Shown here one piece after another: positions 54,801 through 63,155 of a DNA stretch of 64,000 nucleotides; position 1 is the first letter of the stretch, and every line of letters starts with the position of its first letter. The position numbers were made by a program, and so were the translations under genes. The stretch covers positions 1 through 64,000 of the forward strand of contig CAYVQC010000013.1 of NCBI GenBank assembly GCA_964453995.1, read 5' to 3'. The DNA is from SKVR01 sp964453995. GTDB taxonomy: Bacteria; Bacteroidota; Bacteroidia; Bacteroidales; UBA7960. Under the pieces are notes generated by a model. That model searched no databases and was not told the origin of the DNA. It saw only the letters and a list, made by a program, of their open reading frames with translations.

Positions 54801-55568
54801 AACCAGCAACGAAACGAAAAAGCCCAGAGTAGCAAGTAACGGACTACCCCTTCGGGAATAGGCTGAAAAAATCCGAAAAAACAACGCAAGTAATACCAGC
54901 AGGGAAACAAAAGCCATGGTAACGGCAAGTTTTGATGGAACGCTGGCAACGTAAGTCAGTTTTTCAGGGGGTGGAAAAACAAGGGTAAAAACATAGTCTT
55001 CAGCCTGACTGAATATCATTTGACCTTCAGCAGCCGAATCATCGGTTATGCTTACAAAAGCTGGTATACAAAAATCGGAATGGAATTCATTGGGAAGAAA
55101 TTTATTTCTGTAACGATATTCCTTTTTGATAAGTGAAAAAACCCACAGCTGGTAATCTTCATATTTGTTCGAGATTTTGTAATACCATCCATTTTGATAA
55201 AAGCCAGCTCCTTTATCATAACGTGGCAGGAAATTATGATCCAGAGGCAGCGAATTATGTGAAATAAAAACTATGGAATCGCCCCTGGTAACCATAATAA
55301 TCTCTCCTGACATATCGAACCTTTCATTCAGATCTTTTACCCATTCCTCATTGCTGAAAAGTTCTGTTCCTTCTTTTTTGAACAATTCAAAAACATTTTG
55401 CAATAAAAGCCTCGCACTTTTTTCACGCAAAAGAAAGGTATGTTGAAACCGCTCTGCCAACTTCTCAGGAGCATACGTCCTTTCTCTGAAAAAAGAAAGT
55501 ACCACAGCCATTATTGTACTTGCAATAAAAATGGCCATCAAAACTTTATTAATCTTTTTGGATGACAT
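51864..55568 (-). CDS. Very large multi-pass sensor histidine kinase
   Basis: 1234 residues from the ATG at 55566-55568; the longer frame overlaps the methyltransferase gene. One N-terminal helix (about 9-27) and an extracytoplasmic domain are followed by a long membrane region (about 215-480, several helices), a second extracytoplasmic domain, a helix pair around 770-810, a third sensor domain, another helix, and a HAMP domain (about 950-1010). The HisKA helix has the phospho-acceptor histidine at about 1021 in KQVAHEIKNPLTPMRLNVQY. The ATPase domain has VFNNLIKNAIQAYD, VRDFGIGID and MGLGLAMVKSI. Overall order resembles NtrY-type kinases. No response regulator gene lies nearby. Confidence 0.88.
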   Translation of the reverse strand: MSSKKINKVLMAIFIASTIMAVVLSFFRERTYAPEKLAERFQHTFLLREKSARLLLQNVFELFKKEGTELFSNEEWVKDLNERFDMSGEIIMVTRGDSIVFISHNSLPLDHNFLPRYDKGAGFYQNGWYYKISNKYEDYQLWVFSLIKKEYRYRNKFLPNEFHSDFCIPAFVSITDDSAAEGQMIFSQAEDYVFTLVFPPPEKLTYVASVPSKLAVTMAFVSLLVLLALFFRIFSAYSRRGSPLLATLGFFVSLLVTRFVMFYYQFPQIFYRQDIFSASHYAASYWLPSLGELFLTVLFILVFSFFLFSQMGNVNPQNKIRKGLGVVVSFILLLFNGWLTYLLLEVLKGIVINSSLYFDVNFILNIDIFHLTGILVITGMFFSYLFLSSALCGYLSTNVNEKGRRWQVILLSLISASLLYYFFISDYFLLWFLIYVTSFFSLLNRPVHHKNYSLVKLLFSFFVFAILSTYALFVFNKEKEISHRQNVALRIASEQDPLAEFLFHELEDDLFDDYMLTEKVMADPYNQEEILTYLKTEYFTDFWARYDIQITVCAPGEVLFFEPFDETMVCDEYFEYYAEYFGRPTLSDRFLYLDNNTGRNSYLTILPIVDYQSETLAYTVYIEFESRFIPKELGFPELLVDEQIDITRNLGNYSYAIYKNSMLTHKFGPFFFSIDAGIYGETNEPFMIFEKDGYSHLLYNRDNETRIIVSKPRETLLEKVAPFSYLFIFFLIAAIMFWYYSQRYYKNTRFSLNFKKRLQLSVVVIVLVSVVAIGGASVWFIFNIYKNKNEAIINEKAHSILIELENNLSEEPYLTVEYEEYLNQLLLSFSNIFFTDINIFMPDGSLLASSRPRIFNEGLMAPLMHPVAYSNMVTNAKSLFIHRETIGNLEYISAYVPLRNIQGQLIAYINLPYFAQQSELRSEISFFLVAFINIYLLLLLISILIAFFISNYVTRPLQIIRNSISRLSIGKTNEKINWNRNDEIGQLVGEYNRMIDELSISADLLARSERESAWREMAKQVAHEIKNPLTPMRLNVQYLQKAWHDKADDWEERLDRFTKTMVEQIDNLTVIASEFSDFAKMPTAKNEIIDLEKFIPEVIDLYKGFEKVIFDFEGPKENGSVLVYADRKQLLRVFNNLIKNAIQAYDKTEISRIELSALQEDNYCRIEVRDFGIGIDEDLKKNIFQPYFTTKTAGMGLGLAMVKSIIQSLNGHISFESQKGKGTSFIIRLPRVSE

Positions 55569-55609
55569 TTCCTTTTCCTGTTTTATTTCGCAATTACACG
55601 TAAGTATTA

Positions 55610-56512
55610 TTAAGCAGGCTTTCTGAAAACATAAATCATACTTGAATAAGGGTATTTCCCTTTCCATGCATAATAATTTGACAATAGCCCGATCCTGAAT
55701 GCATTAAAGATTGGAAGGCCTTTTTGCCCCCGGTGCTTTTCAGAAAGTAAGGCAATATAAAAAGCATCAAAAATAAGAGGGTAAGATTTCTCAAATACAA
55801 ATCCTACCTGCGAAAATATGCTTGTTATCGAATTTTCATCAAAATGGTTCAAATGCCGTGGAACATCTAAAGCGGCCCATTCTTCATTATAATACCTGCT
55901 ATCGTAACTTTTATATTCCGGCACAGCAACAACAATCAAACCATCCTCTTTCAAAAGACTAAAAAAGAATTTTGCTTTAGCCACCGGATCACTGATATGT
56001 TCAAGGACATGCCAGAGAGTAATAACGTCAATACTTTGGTTTGGCAAATTACTTCGCATTTCATCCTCATTGGCGTATATGTGTAGTCCTTTGGAAACAG
56101 CTCTTTCTCTCCCCTGCTCACTGGGTTCCAATCCCCCGGTTTGCCATCCCATTTTTCTAATTTTCCTTAAAAACTCTCCGGTTCCACATCCGTAATCGAA
56201 CAAAAATGGGGTACTATTCGTCATCAGGTGCTTTTGTATCAGTTTTACCTTGTAAGATAACATGTACCTGCGAACTGCCTGGTACAACCGCTGCGTGAGA
56301 GAGGATCCCGAATCGTGATGTGAGATGTATTCTTCTGAAATATAGTATTGCCCAAGGTTTTGATCATCTGGTCTTGGATTGGTAAAAACGAATCCACATT
56401 GTTTGCATTGTGTAATAGTGAATTGCTTATTACTTACGAGATAATCCTTAGCCTTCCTATACTCTTTTAAGGATTTTCCCCTACAAATTAAACATTCTGT
56501 TATAATCTCCAT
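55610..56512 (-). CDS. Class I SAM-dependent methyltransferase with N-terminal zinc ribbon
   Basis: 300 residues. A C-x2-C (C7, C10) and a second C-x2-C (C36, C39) at the N-terminus form a probable zinc ribbon. The SAM-binding motif I is FLFDYGCGTGEFLRKI, followed by LWHVLEHISDPVAKAKFFF. This layout is common in sugar- or glycan-modifying methyltransferases and in small-molecule enzymes. Its stop is 42 bases before the kinase start, so they may share a transcript. The substrate is unknown. Confidence 0.85.
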   Translation of the reverse strand: MEIITECLICRGKSLKEYRKAKDYLVSNKQFTITQCKQCGFVFTNPRPDDQNLGQYYISEEYISHHDSGSSLTQRLYQAVRRYMLSYKVKLIQKHLMTNSTPFLFDYGCGTGEFLRKIRKMGWQTGGLEPSEQGRERAVSKGLHIYANEDEMRSNLPNQSIDVITLWHVLEHISDPVAKAKFFFSLLKEDGLIVVAVPEYKSYDSRYYNEEWAALDVPRHLNHFDENSITSIFSQVGFVFEKSYPLIFDAFYIALLSEKHRGQKGLPIFNAFRIGLLSNYYAWKGKYPYSSMIYVFRKPA

Positions 56513-56634
56513 TATAGTGTTATTAATACTTGCTGAAATTTTTGGAGGGGTTACCCCCTTAACGACACAAGTTCCCTATGCATATGGTAAACAAAATTAT
56601 CAAGAGTAAACCATAAGCGCAGAACAAAAGTATT

Positions 56635-56670
56635 AGTGGTGGAATGTTTCACGTGAAACATTCCACCACT
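56635..56670. promoter_or_regulatory. parS site 1 within a 36 bp perfect palindrome
   Basis: The centre, TGTTTCACGTGAAACA (56645-56660), is identical to the conserved ParB-binding parS sequence. Here the palindrome continues a further ten bases on each side without mismatch (56635-56670). ParB loads at parS, slides along DNA and organises the origin region with SMC/condensin. The extended arms could also form a stem at the 3' end of mnmG transcripts. Confidence 0.88.
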
Positions 56671-56707
56671 CTTATTAAAAACCACACTTATTTTAAAACA
56701 ATCTTTA

Positions 56708-56723
56708 TGTTTCACGTGAAACA
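56708..56723. promoter_or_regulatory. parS site 2
   Basis: A second exact copy of TGTTTCACGTGAAACA, 63 bases from the first and four bases after the mnmG stop codon. The palindrome extends by only one base on each side. Two copies so close make a chance match very unlikely and suggest this segment lies near the replication origin. Confidence 0.88.
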
Positions 56724-56727
56724 TTTA

Positions 56728-58605
56728 TTACGCACCAATATGGATCAAAAGCACGCTGATGTCACTGGGGTTAATACCACTGATGCGGGAAGCTTGACCA
56801 ATGGTTCTGGGTTTAATCTTTTGTAGTTTTTCCCTTCCCTCCCAACTTATTGCTTTTAACTGGCTGTAATCAAAATCTTCGCGAAGGGTTGTGTTTTCCA
56901 ATCGATTAATTTTCTCAGCCATTTCTTTCTCGCGATCTAAATAGCCTTTGTATTTCACTAAAATTTCACTGGCTTCCAAAGCTTCGCTGAAGATATGGTG
57001 ATTTAAAAATCCATTAAGCTCTTCCCTGAATTCATTAACATGGCTGAATAATCCCTTTAAATCTACCTGTGGACGTAATAATATTTGCTTCAAAGAGCTT
57101 TTTACAGAAATTTCAGAACTGTTGCGTTCTCTAAGATAAGGATTGATTACATCAGGGACGACCTTATGGGATTCAATATTGGATATAATCCGATCTACTA
57201 AAAATTCCTTTTCTCTTAACCTATCCATTCTTTCCTGTGTAGCCAAACCAAGTTCATAACCATACCTGGTAAGTCTGCTATCAGCATTATCCTGTCTTAA
57301 AAGAATCCGGAATTCAGCCCTGCTGGTAAACATTCTGTATGGTTCTTTGGTGCCTTTAGTAATAAGATCATCAATGAGAACTCCAATATAAGCTTCACTC
57401 CTTTTAAGGATAAAAGGTTCTTTGTGGCGAATCTTTAAATGAGCATTGATCCCCGCCATAAGTCCCTGGCAAGCGGCCTCTTCATATCCGGTGGTACCAT
57501 TCACCTGGCCAGCTAAATAAAGATTTTCAATCTTTTTACTTTCGAGGGTGAAATCTAATTGTGTGGGCGGAAAATAATCATATTCGATGGCGTATCCAGG
57601 TTTGAGGATACGGGCTTTTTGAAAGCCTTTGATTTTCCGCAAGGCTTCAAATTGAACCTGCAAAGGCAGACTAGAAGAAAAACCATTTACATAATATTCT
57701 ATGCTATTCCATCCTTCGGGTTCGATGAACAATTGATGCCTGTCCTTATCACTGAATCGGTCAATTTTATCTTCAATGCTCGGACAATACCTGGGCCCAC
57801 TACCCTGTATTCTTCCATTAAACATGGGAGATTCATGAAATCCTTTGCGTAAGGTGTCATGTACTTCCGTATCAGTATAGGCAAGATAACAACTTCTTTG
57901 TTCTTTCAATGGGGTTGTATCCAAAAAGGAGAATTTACCGGGATTTTCATCGCCAGGCTGCGGAATGAGCGAGGCAAAGTCGATGGTTCTACCATCGACC
58001 CGCACAGGAGTTCCTGTTTTAAGGCGATCGCTTTCAATTCCATATTTATTAAGATTTTGTGTAAAACCTGTACTCGGAGCTTCACTTAATCTACCACCTT
58101 TAAAACTGTCTCTGCCAATATGGATATTTCCATTAAGAAAGGTACCACTGGTAATGATTACGGCCTTTGCAAAAATGCTGATTCCGTACCCTGTTTTTAC
58201 TCCTTTAACCTGGTTGTCCTTTTCAATCAATTCAATTACACTATCCTGCCAAAGGTGCAAATTTTCAAGAGATTCCAGAACGCTTTTCCATTTTTGCGCA
58301 AAAAGAACCCTATCACTCTGCGCCCTGGGACTCCACATAGCGGGACCCTTACTCCTGTTAAGCATCCGGAATTGTATCATGGTTTCATCAGTAACAATAC
58401 CGGAGAAACCACCAAGAGCATCAATCTCTCTAATGATTTGACCCTTTGCAATACCTCCCATGGCCGGATTGCAAGACATCTGAGCAATAGTGGACAAATT
58501 CATTGTAATAAGCAAAACCTCAGAACCCATACGTGCTGCTGCTGCTGCTGCTTCACAACCGGCATGTCCTCCTCCTACAACAATAATATCATATTCCTGA
58601 AACAT
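56728..58605 (-). CDS. mnmG: tRNA uridine-34 carboxymethylaminomethyl synthesis enzyme MnmG (GidA)
   Basis: 625 residues. With MnmE it modifies the wobble uridine of several tRNAs using FAD. The dinucleotide fold is at the N-terminus (IIVVGGGHAGCEAAAAAARM), followed by MSCNPAMGGIAKGQIIREID and FLNGNIHIGRDSFKGGR, both GidA-specific. The C-terminal helical domain ends in GINPSDISVLLIHIGA. In many bacteria gidA lies near oriC, which fits the two parS sites directly downstream. Confidence 0.97.
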   Translation of the reverse strand: MFQEYDIIVVGGGHAGCEAAAAAARMGSEVLLITMNLSTIAQMSCNPAMGGIAKGQIIREIDALGGFSGIVTDETMIQFRMLNRSKGPAMWSPRAQSDRVLFAQKWKSVLESLENLHLWQDSVIELIEKDNQVKGVKTGYGISIFAKAVIITSGTFLNGNIHIGRDSFKGGRLSEAPSTGFTQNLNKYGIESDRLKTGTPVRVDGRTIDFASLIPQPGDENPGKFSFLDTTPLKEQRSCYLAYTDTEVHDTLRKGFHESPMFNGRIQGSGPRYCPSIEDKIDRFSDKDRHQLFIEPEGWNSIEYYVNGFSSSLPLQVQFEALRKIKGFQKARILKPGYAIEYDYFPPTQLDFTLESKKIENLYLAGQVNGTTGYEEAACQGLMAGINAHLKIRHKEPFILKRSEAYIGVLIDDLITKGTKEPYRMFTSRAEFRILLRQDNADSRLTRYGYELGLATQERMDRLREKEFLVDRIISNIESHKVVPDVINPYLRERNSSEISVKSSLKQILLRPQVDLKGLFSHVNEFREELNGFLNHHIFSEALEASEILVKYKGYLDREKEMAEKINRLENTTLREDFDYSQLKAISWEGREKLQKIKPRTIGQASRISGINPSDISVLLIHIGA

Positions 58606-58734
58606 TCTATCTTTTTATTTAAAAACCTGCAAAATTACCTATTTAATTTTATACCCCTCTTAACCACAAAAGCACGGAAGCAAATTCTTTGTCCGTGCAA
58701 AACGTTAACCTTAAAAAGAAGCCTTATTTTAAAG

Positions 58735-59181
58735 TTACAAAAAGTCTATTAACTCTAAATATTGATTTTCTTTTTGCGTCATAATTTTCTTTTCATTAAG
58801 CTCCTTGTCTTTAAATCCAACAATATGTAAAACCCCATGTGCAAGAACCCTATGCAATTCTATATCAAAAGATGCTTCAAATCTTTTTGCATTTTCTTTT
58901 ACCCTATCGATGCTAATATAAATATCGCCACTTATGTTATCAAAATCTTCTGAATAATCAAACGTAACAATATCGGTAAACTCATCATGTTTCAGAAATC
59001 TTTTATTAATTTCAATAAGGTAGGCATCGGTGCAAAATATGAAATTCAGCATACCTGGAGTTTTTCCTTCCTGCTTTATTAAACCAAGAATCCATTCCCT
59101 GGTATATTGCTCAGGGAATGGAAACTCAGAAACATCAAGGAAAACGAATTCTATATCAAAGTCTATATTTTCTGTATTCAA
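58735..59181 (-). CDS. ybeY: rRNA maturation endoribonuclease YbeY
   Basis: 148 residues. Processes 16S rRNA 3' ends and takes part in ribosome quality control. The metal motif reads HRVLAHGVLHIVGFKD: the first two histidines of H-x3-H-x5-H are present, but the third is replaced (D or K at GFKD). I believe this substitution is usual in Bacteroidota YbeY. The start is TTG at 59179-59181, since an in-frame stop lies two codons upstream and no ATG precedes the conserved part. Its start is three bases after the stop of the ATPase gene. Confidence 0.92.
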   Translation of the reverse strand: MNTENIDFDIEFVFLDVSEFPFPEQYTREWILGLIKQEGKTPGMLNFIFCTDAYLIEINKRFLKHDEFTDIVTFDYSEDFDNISGDIYISIDRVKENAKRFEASFDIELHRVLAHGVLHIVGFKDKELNEKKIMTQKENQYLELIDFL

Positions 59182-59184
59182 TTT

Positions 59185-59679
59185 TTATGGTGTTTTAAAT
59201 AACAATACATTCTTAAAATAATTTTCAAGATGTTTTTTTCTTTCAATAGTAAGTGAATAATTGATACTACTGATATAAAAAATTAGTTCTATAGTGCTGC
59301 CAAAATCATAAAAGTTAATCTCATCTGCCAAAAGTTTTATCACAAGTATACCGCGATTGCCCTCTCCCTCTCCATCGGGTAAATCTTCAAAACCAATTTC
59401 TGTATACTTCTGATAATCAAAACCTTCTCCCTCATCTTTTACAACAAAATGTAATCCTTTTGCATCAGAAAAAAAGGAAACATCTATATGAGATTCAGGA
59501 TTATTCTGATTTCCATGAACCTTAGCATTAAAATATGCTTCATTTAAGGCCAGTTGGATATTACTGTAATACGTATTTATGATATTATACTCATAGCAAA
59601 TATCCTCGATAAAACTTTCTAACTGATGAATACCCTCATCAGTGGCTTTAATCCTGATTTCTCTTTTATTTTCAACCAT
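59185..59679 (-). CDS. RsbW-like ATP-binding protein (anti-sigma kinase fold)
   Basis: 164 residues from the ATG at 59677-59679; another ATG at 59697 overlaps the upstream gene. A stand-alone GHKL ATPase domain: N-box NEAYFNAKVHGN (46-57), G1 box DEGEGFD (82-88) and the GEGEGNRGILVIKLLADE loop. This is the fold of anti-sigma serine kinases such as RsbW and SpoIIAB. No anti-anti-sigma (STAS) partner or phosphatase is adjacent. It begins four bases after the stop of the DUF4175 gene, so the two are probably translated together. Confidence 0.85.
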   Translation of the reverse strand: MVENKREIRIKATDEGIHQLESFIEDICYEYNIINTYYSNIQLALNEAYFNAKVHGNQNNPESHIDVSFFSDAKGLHFVVKDEGEGFDYQKYTEIGFEDLPDGEGEGNRGILVIKLLADEINFYDFGSTIELIFYISSINYSLTIERKKHLENYFKNVLLFKTP

Positions 59680-59683
59680 TTCT

Positions 59684-62600
59684 TTATTCTTGAACATTAA
59701 GAAAATATAATTCTACCAAACTTTTGTAATGTGGGCGGAAACCTGGTGGTAAACTCTGCAACATTTCAAGATTCCTGTTCTTTTCTCTATTATACTCAAA
59801 AAAATCCTCCGGGTTACTTAAATCATAAAAATTAGCAGTCTCTCCTACCCTTCGTTCTTCTTTTTCCCGCTCCATTTCAGCCTTTTCATGTTCTAATAAT
59901 CTTGTAAGAATTCTTTGTTGCCTCATTTGGGTAAGCCGTGTAATATTATCTGACACAATATCCAGTTCAGTCCTTTCCATTTCCCGCATCAATTGTTCAA
60001 GTTCTTTTGTATTTTCTCCATCACCCCGCAGTTGATTGGAAATATCATTAAGGCTATTTCTTATTTTCTCTTGTTCGGCTGCCATCCTCGCAAGCTTTTC
60101 ACTCATACTCATTCCTTGCTCTCCAGATTCACCCGGTTTTTGTTGATGACCTTGTCTCAACTCTTCAAGCATTTGATTCATCTGTTGCTGCATTTCACGC
60201 AAATCCTGAAACCCAGGAGAAGGCGTACCTTTTTGTGGTTCACCGCCTTCGCCAGACATCTGCATTTGCATCTGATTCTGCATATTCTCCATACTTTCAT
60301 TAAGGAGCAAAGCGAGATTATTAATATGAGTCATAACAAACTGTTGTCTGCTTATCCCTGTATGCTTTCTGCGATTTATCAATTGATCTATGGCCTCTGT
60401 AATGTTAAGATTAATAAGAGAAATCTCACGACTCACATAGCTTTGAATTTGAATTTGCCGCTTGGCAAGAGCGGTTAAACTATCTTTTATCATCTCCAAA
60501 TCACTGCTGATCTTATTTTGTTGCTGAATAAGATTTACATACTTCGGGTCACGAATATTAACAATCCTAACGTCTTCCATCAATTTTTCCTGAGAGACAG
60601 AAGAACGTATAAGATTATCCATAATTTCTCGTAATGTCCTAATATCTTCTGCAAGATTTTGTTGTTGCATTGCAGCCTGCATAGCTTGTAAAGAATTTTT
60701 AAGCTCCTGCATTTTATCTGAAGCATTATTTTGTTGTTTACCTGATTCTCCAGCCTCACCACCCTGCATGTTTTTTAACGCTTCATTCAAATCACTTCCA
60801 ATTTCATTTTGAAGATCTGAAGTATCTTCAAAATCGTTTGGGCGACTTAATTCTTCATTCTTTTCCCTCATATCATCTATCAGATCGCTTATCTCTTCAT
60901 ACTCCTGGTTCAAATTATCCTGTTGATCTATCTTCTTATCATCAAGTCCTTCTTCCTTTACATCCTCATTCAAATCGTCAAGTTCTTCTTTCACTCTTTC
61001 CAGATTTTCAATGCTTTCATTCAACATACGTTCTACCTGCAGCTGCTTAAACAATTCAAGAGCTCTCTCCAATCTGTTTTCATAATCCTCCATTTCGAAT
61101 TCCATCTGATCAAGCATTTCAAAAACCTCTTCCCTGTCTAGTTTTTCTAATTCATCCTGTATCTTATCATACAACTCTTTCATTTCATCTGTGAGGACTT
61201 CTTCAAAAAGTTGTTCCAGTTCTTGTTGCTTTTCAAACAATTCTTCATCTTGTTTTCTAAACTGCTGATCTCTCTGCTGTTTTTGCCGGGTAAATTCTTT
61301 TAACTTTTCGTAGCTTTCCTGAGCCTGCTTTTGCTTCTCAAGAAGATTCTTTAGTGTTTCCTGCTGTTCCCAGCTTATATTTTCGCTTTCCAACATAGAC
61401 TTTCGCAGCTCATCAATTTCTTTTTGAATTTGATCAACTTCGTTCTTGTTCTCATTTAATCCTGATTTAACCTCTTCATCTGAAGCAATTGTTTCGGCAA
61501 TCAATTCATTATGATCAGGAATACTATAAGAAAAAATCCTTGTTTGTGATGTTTTTGCTCCGTTGATAGCATCATTGTCGGACACTTCAAAATAATACTC
61601 AAATGAACTGCCGGGACTTATTTCATACTCATTCAAATCAATATGATAATAAAATTCCTGGTTAAGCTTTCGTTCATCAAAATCCAAATCCTTTAATTCA
61701 AAAGGAGTATTACTATTTTCAGATTCTTCATTCGTAATAAGCCTATACCTAAGATTCAAATCAGAAAAACCATAATCATCAATGATCAATCCCCTGAAAT
61801 AAAGATGAGATAACATCACACTGTCCTGGAACTCTTCTACATTAATGGTGGGATAAACATCAGGTATAACATTTATAAAATAATTCAACGAATCCCCTTT
61901 CATATTATCGCTATTGTAAGCAACAACTGCATATTCAAAATTATTCAACGCAGTTATGATTTTATTGAATTCATTATGTCTTTCCCTATTAAAGGTATCC
62001 ATTTCATTATCAATAGACAGACCCATTATGGTTGCATCCTCAGTAAAGACATTCCATTCGAGATTTGTTCCTTCCGGAATTCTGATATCTCCGATATTAT
62101 CAAATTTTTCAGTAGGTAAATTCGTATAGGAAGGATATGAGGCTACAATAGTGAAATTTTTTATTACAGCCTTACTCTGCATTTCGATTTCAAAAGGCCC
62201 GAAAAGAAAATTCGCAGCCCGGATCTTAAAATTTAGGGGTTCCTTAAACGTTCTGAACTCATATTCAAAATCATACCTGGAAACAGGGGTCATTTTAAAA
62301 GCATCCTCACCTACAATCAAATCAAGGCGATCGGGTACAACATCTCCTTCAACCTTCATTTTCAAAACATAGGGTTGGTTTTTAATGGCTGTAGTTTCGC
62401 TAACCATTCTAACCTGGAATGGGGCAGGCCTTTCAAATTCCTGTCCATACAACATAATTCTACTGGCTGGTTCCCGGAATAAAACCGGATACAATATAAA
62501 ACCCAATGAAAGAATGGTCAAAACAAAAAGAGAAATTGGAACATATCTTACATTTTCCCGCAAATTAACGGCATTAGTGAAAGGAACAGGATGTAAATGC

Positions 62601-63016
62601 CTGGATCGTTGCTCAATACTGGCGATAATAAGATCATTCTTTTGAGGATGGTCGTCAAGAAACTTTTTCAATTGAAGTGTATTGAGTATCTTATCATCAA
62701 CATCGCTTTTAAAGAATTTTCCCAGAATAATAGCTGCCTGCTCAAAATCAATCCGTTTACCAATTTTCAGCAAACCAGCTATGGGTTTTATAATGTAGCG
62801 AGCCAATATTAAAACATTGAACAATATAAAGCCGTAAAACAAAACAGCTCTAACCGTTCCATCGAAATACCCGAAATATTCAAGAAATACGAACACCATA
62901 AATAAGAGTCCCGCACTGGCAATTGCAATGAGGAATCCCTTTATAATTTCATTTAAATAATATTTCTTAATGAACTTATCAAGCTTACCGACTAATATGG
63001 AAAAATTATCATTCAT
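59684..63016 (-). CDS. DUF4175-family giant membrane coiled-coil protein
   Basis: 1110 residues. Two N-terminal helices (about 24-46 and 53-73) and another near 150-168 anchor it in the membrane. A region of beta-rich periplasmic domains follows (about 190-500), with TIVASYPSYTNLPTEKFDNI inside it. Then comes a very long coiled coil (about 505-780), rich in E, Q, K, D and L (for example KQKAQESYEKLKEF). A glutamine/methionine-rich stretch (QMQMQMSGEGGEPQKG) and a further helical tail complete it. It matches the DUF4175 proteins of Bacteroidota, whose role is unknown. It heads an operon-like run with the RsbW-like ATPase, ybeY and mnmG, and is divergent from rnr. Confidence 0.82.
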   Translation of the reverse strand: MNDNFSILVGKLDKFIKKYYLNEIIKGFLIAIASAGLLFMVFVFLEYFGYFDGTVRAVLFYGFILFNVLILARYIIKPIAGLLKIGKRIDFEQAAIILGKFFKSDVDDKILNTLQLKKFLDDHPQKNDLIIASIEQRSRHLHPVPFTNAVNLRENVRYVPISLFVLTILSLGFILYPVLFREPASRIMLYGQEFERPAPFQVRMVSETTAIKNQPYVLKMKVEGDVVPDRLDLIVGEDAFKMTPVSRYDFEYEFRTFKEPLNFKIRAANFLFGPFEIEMQSKAVIKNFTIVASYPSYTNLPTEKFDNIGDIRIPEGTNLEWNVFTEDATIMGLSIDNEMDTFNRERHNEFNKIITALNNFEYAVVAYNSDNMKGDSLNYFINVIPDVYPTINVEEFQDSVMLSHLYFRGLIIDDYGFSDLNLRYRLITNEESENSNTPFELKDLDFDERKLNQEFYYHIDLNEYEISPGSSFEYYFEVSDNDAINGAKTSQTRIFSYSIPDHNELIAETIASDEEVKSGLNENKNEVDQIQKEIDELRKSMLESENISWEQQETLKNLLEKQKQAQESYEKLKEFTRQKQQRDQQFRKQDEELFEKQQELEQLFEEVLTDEMKELYDKIQDELEKLDREEVFEMLDQMEFEMEDYENRLERALELFKQLQVERMLNESIENLERVKEELDDLNEDVKEEGLDDKKIDQQDNLNQEYEEISDLIDDMREKNEELSRPNDFEDTSDLQNEIGSDLNEALKNMQGGEAGESGKQQNNASDKMQELKNSLQAMQAAMQQQNLAEDIRTLREIMDNLIRSSVSQEKLMEDVRIVNIRDPKYVNLIQQQNKISSDLEMIKDSLTALAKRQIQIQSYVSREISLINLNITEAIDQLINRRKHTGISRQQFVMTHINNLALLLNESMENMQNQMQMQMSGEGGEPQKGTPSPGFQDLREMQQQMNQMLEELRQGHQQKPGESGEQGMSMSEKLARMAAEQEKIRNSLNDISNQLRGDGENTKELEQLMREMERTELDIVSDNITRLTQMRQQRILTRLLEHEKAEMEREKEERRVGETANFYDLSNPEDFFEYNREKNRNLEMLQSLPPGFRPHYKSLVELYFLNVQE

Positions 63017-63155
63017 TTACATTCACTTCCTTGTTTTTAATAAATATAACTACCTTATAATTAATCTCTAAAATTACACATAATTCAACCCTTCTTAATC
63101 CAAAAAACTTTAATTTAGCTTATATGAACCCAAAAAGAATTAGCTCTGATATATT

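Noticed and set aside
56644..56826. Plus-strand reading frame beginning MFHVKH over the parS sites
   Set aside because: The repeated MFHVKH is only a translation of the parS palindrome, and the frame runs antisense into mnmG.
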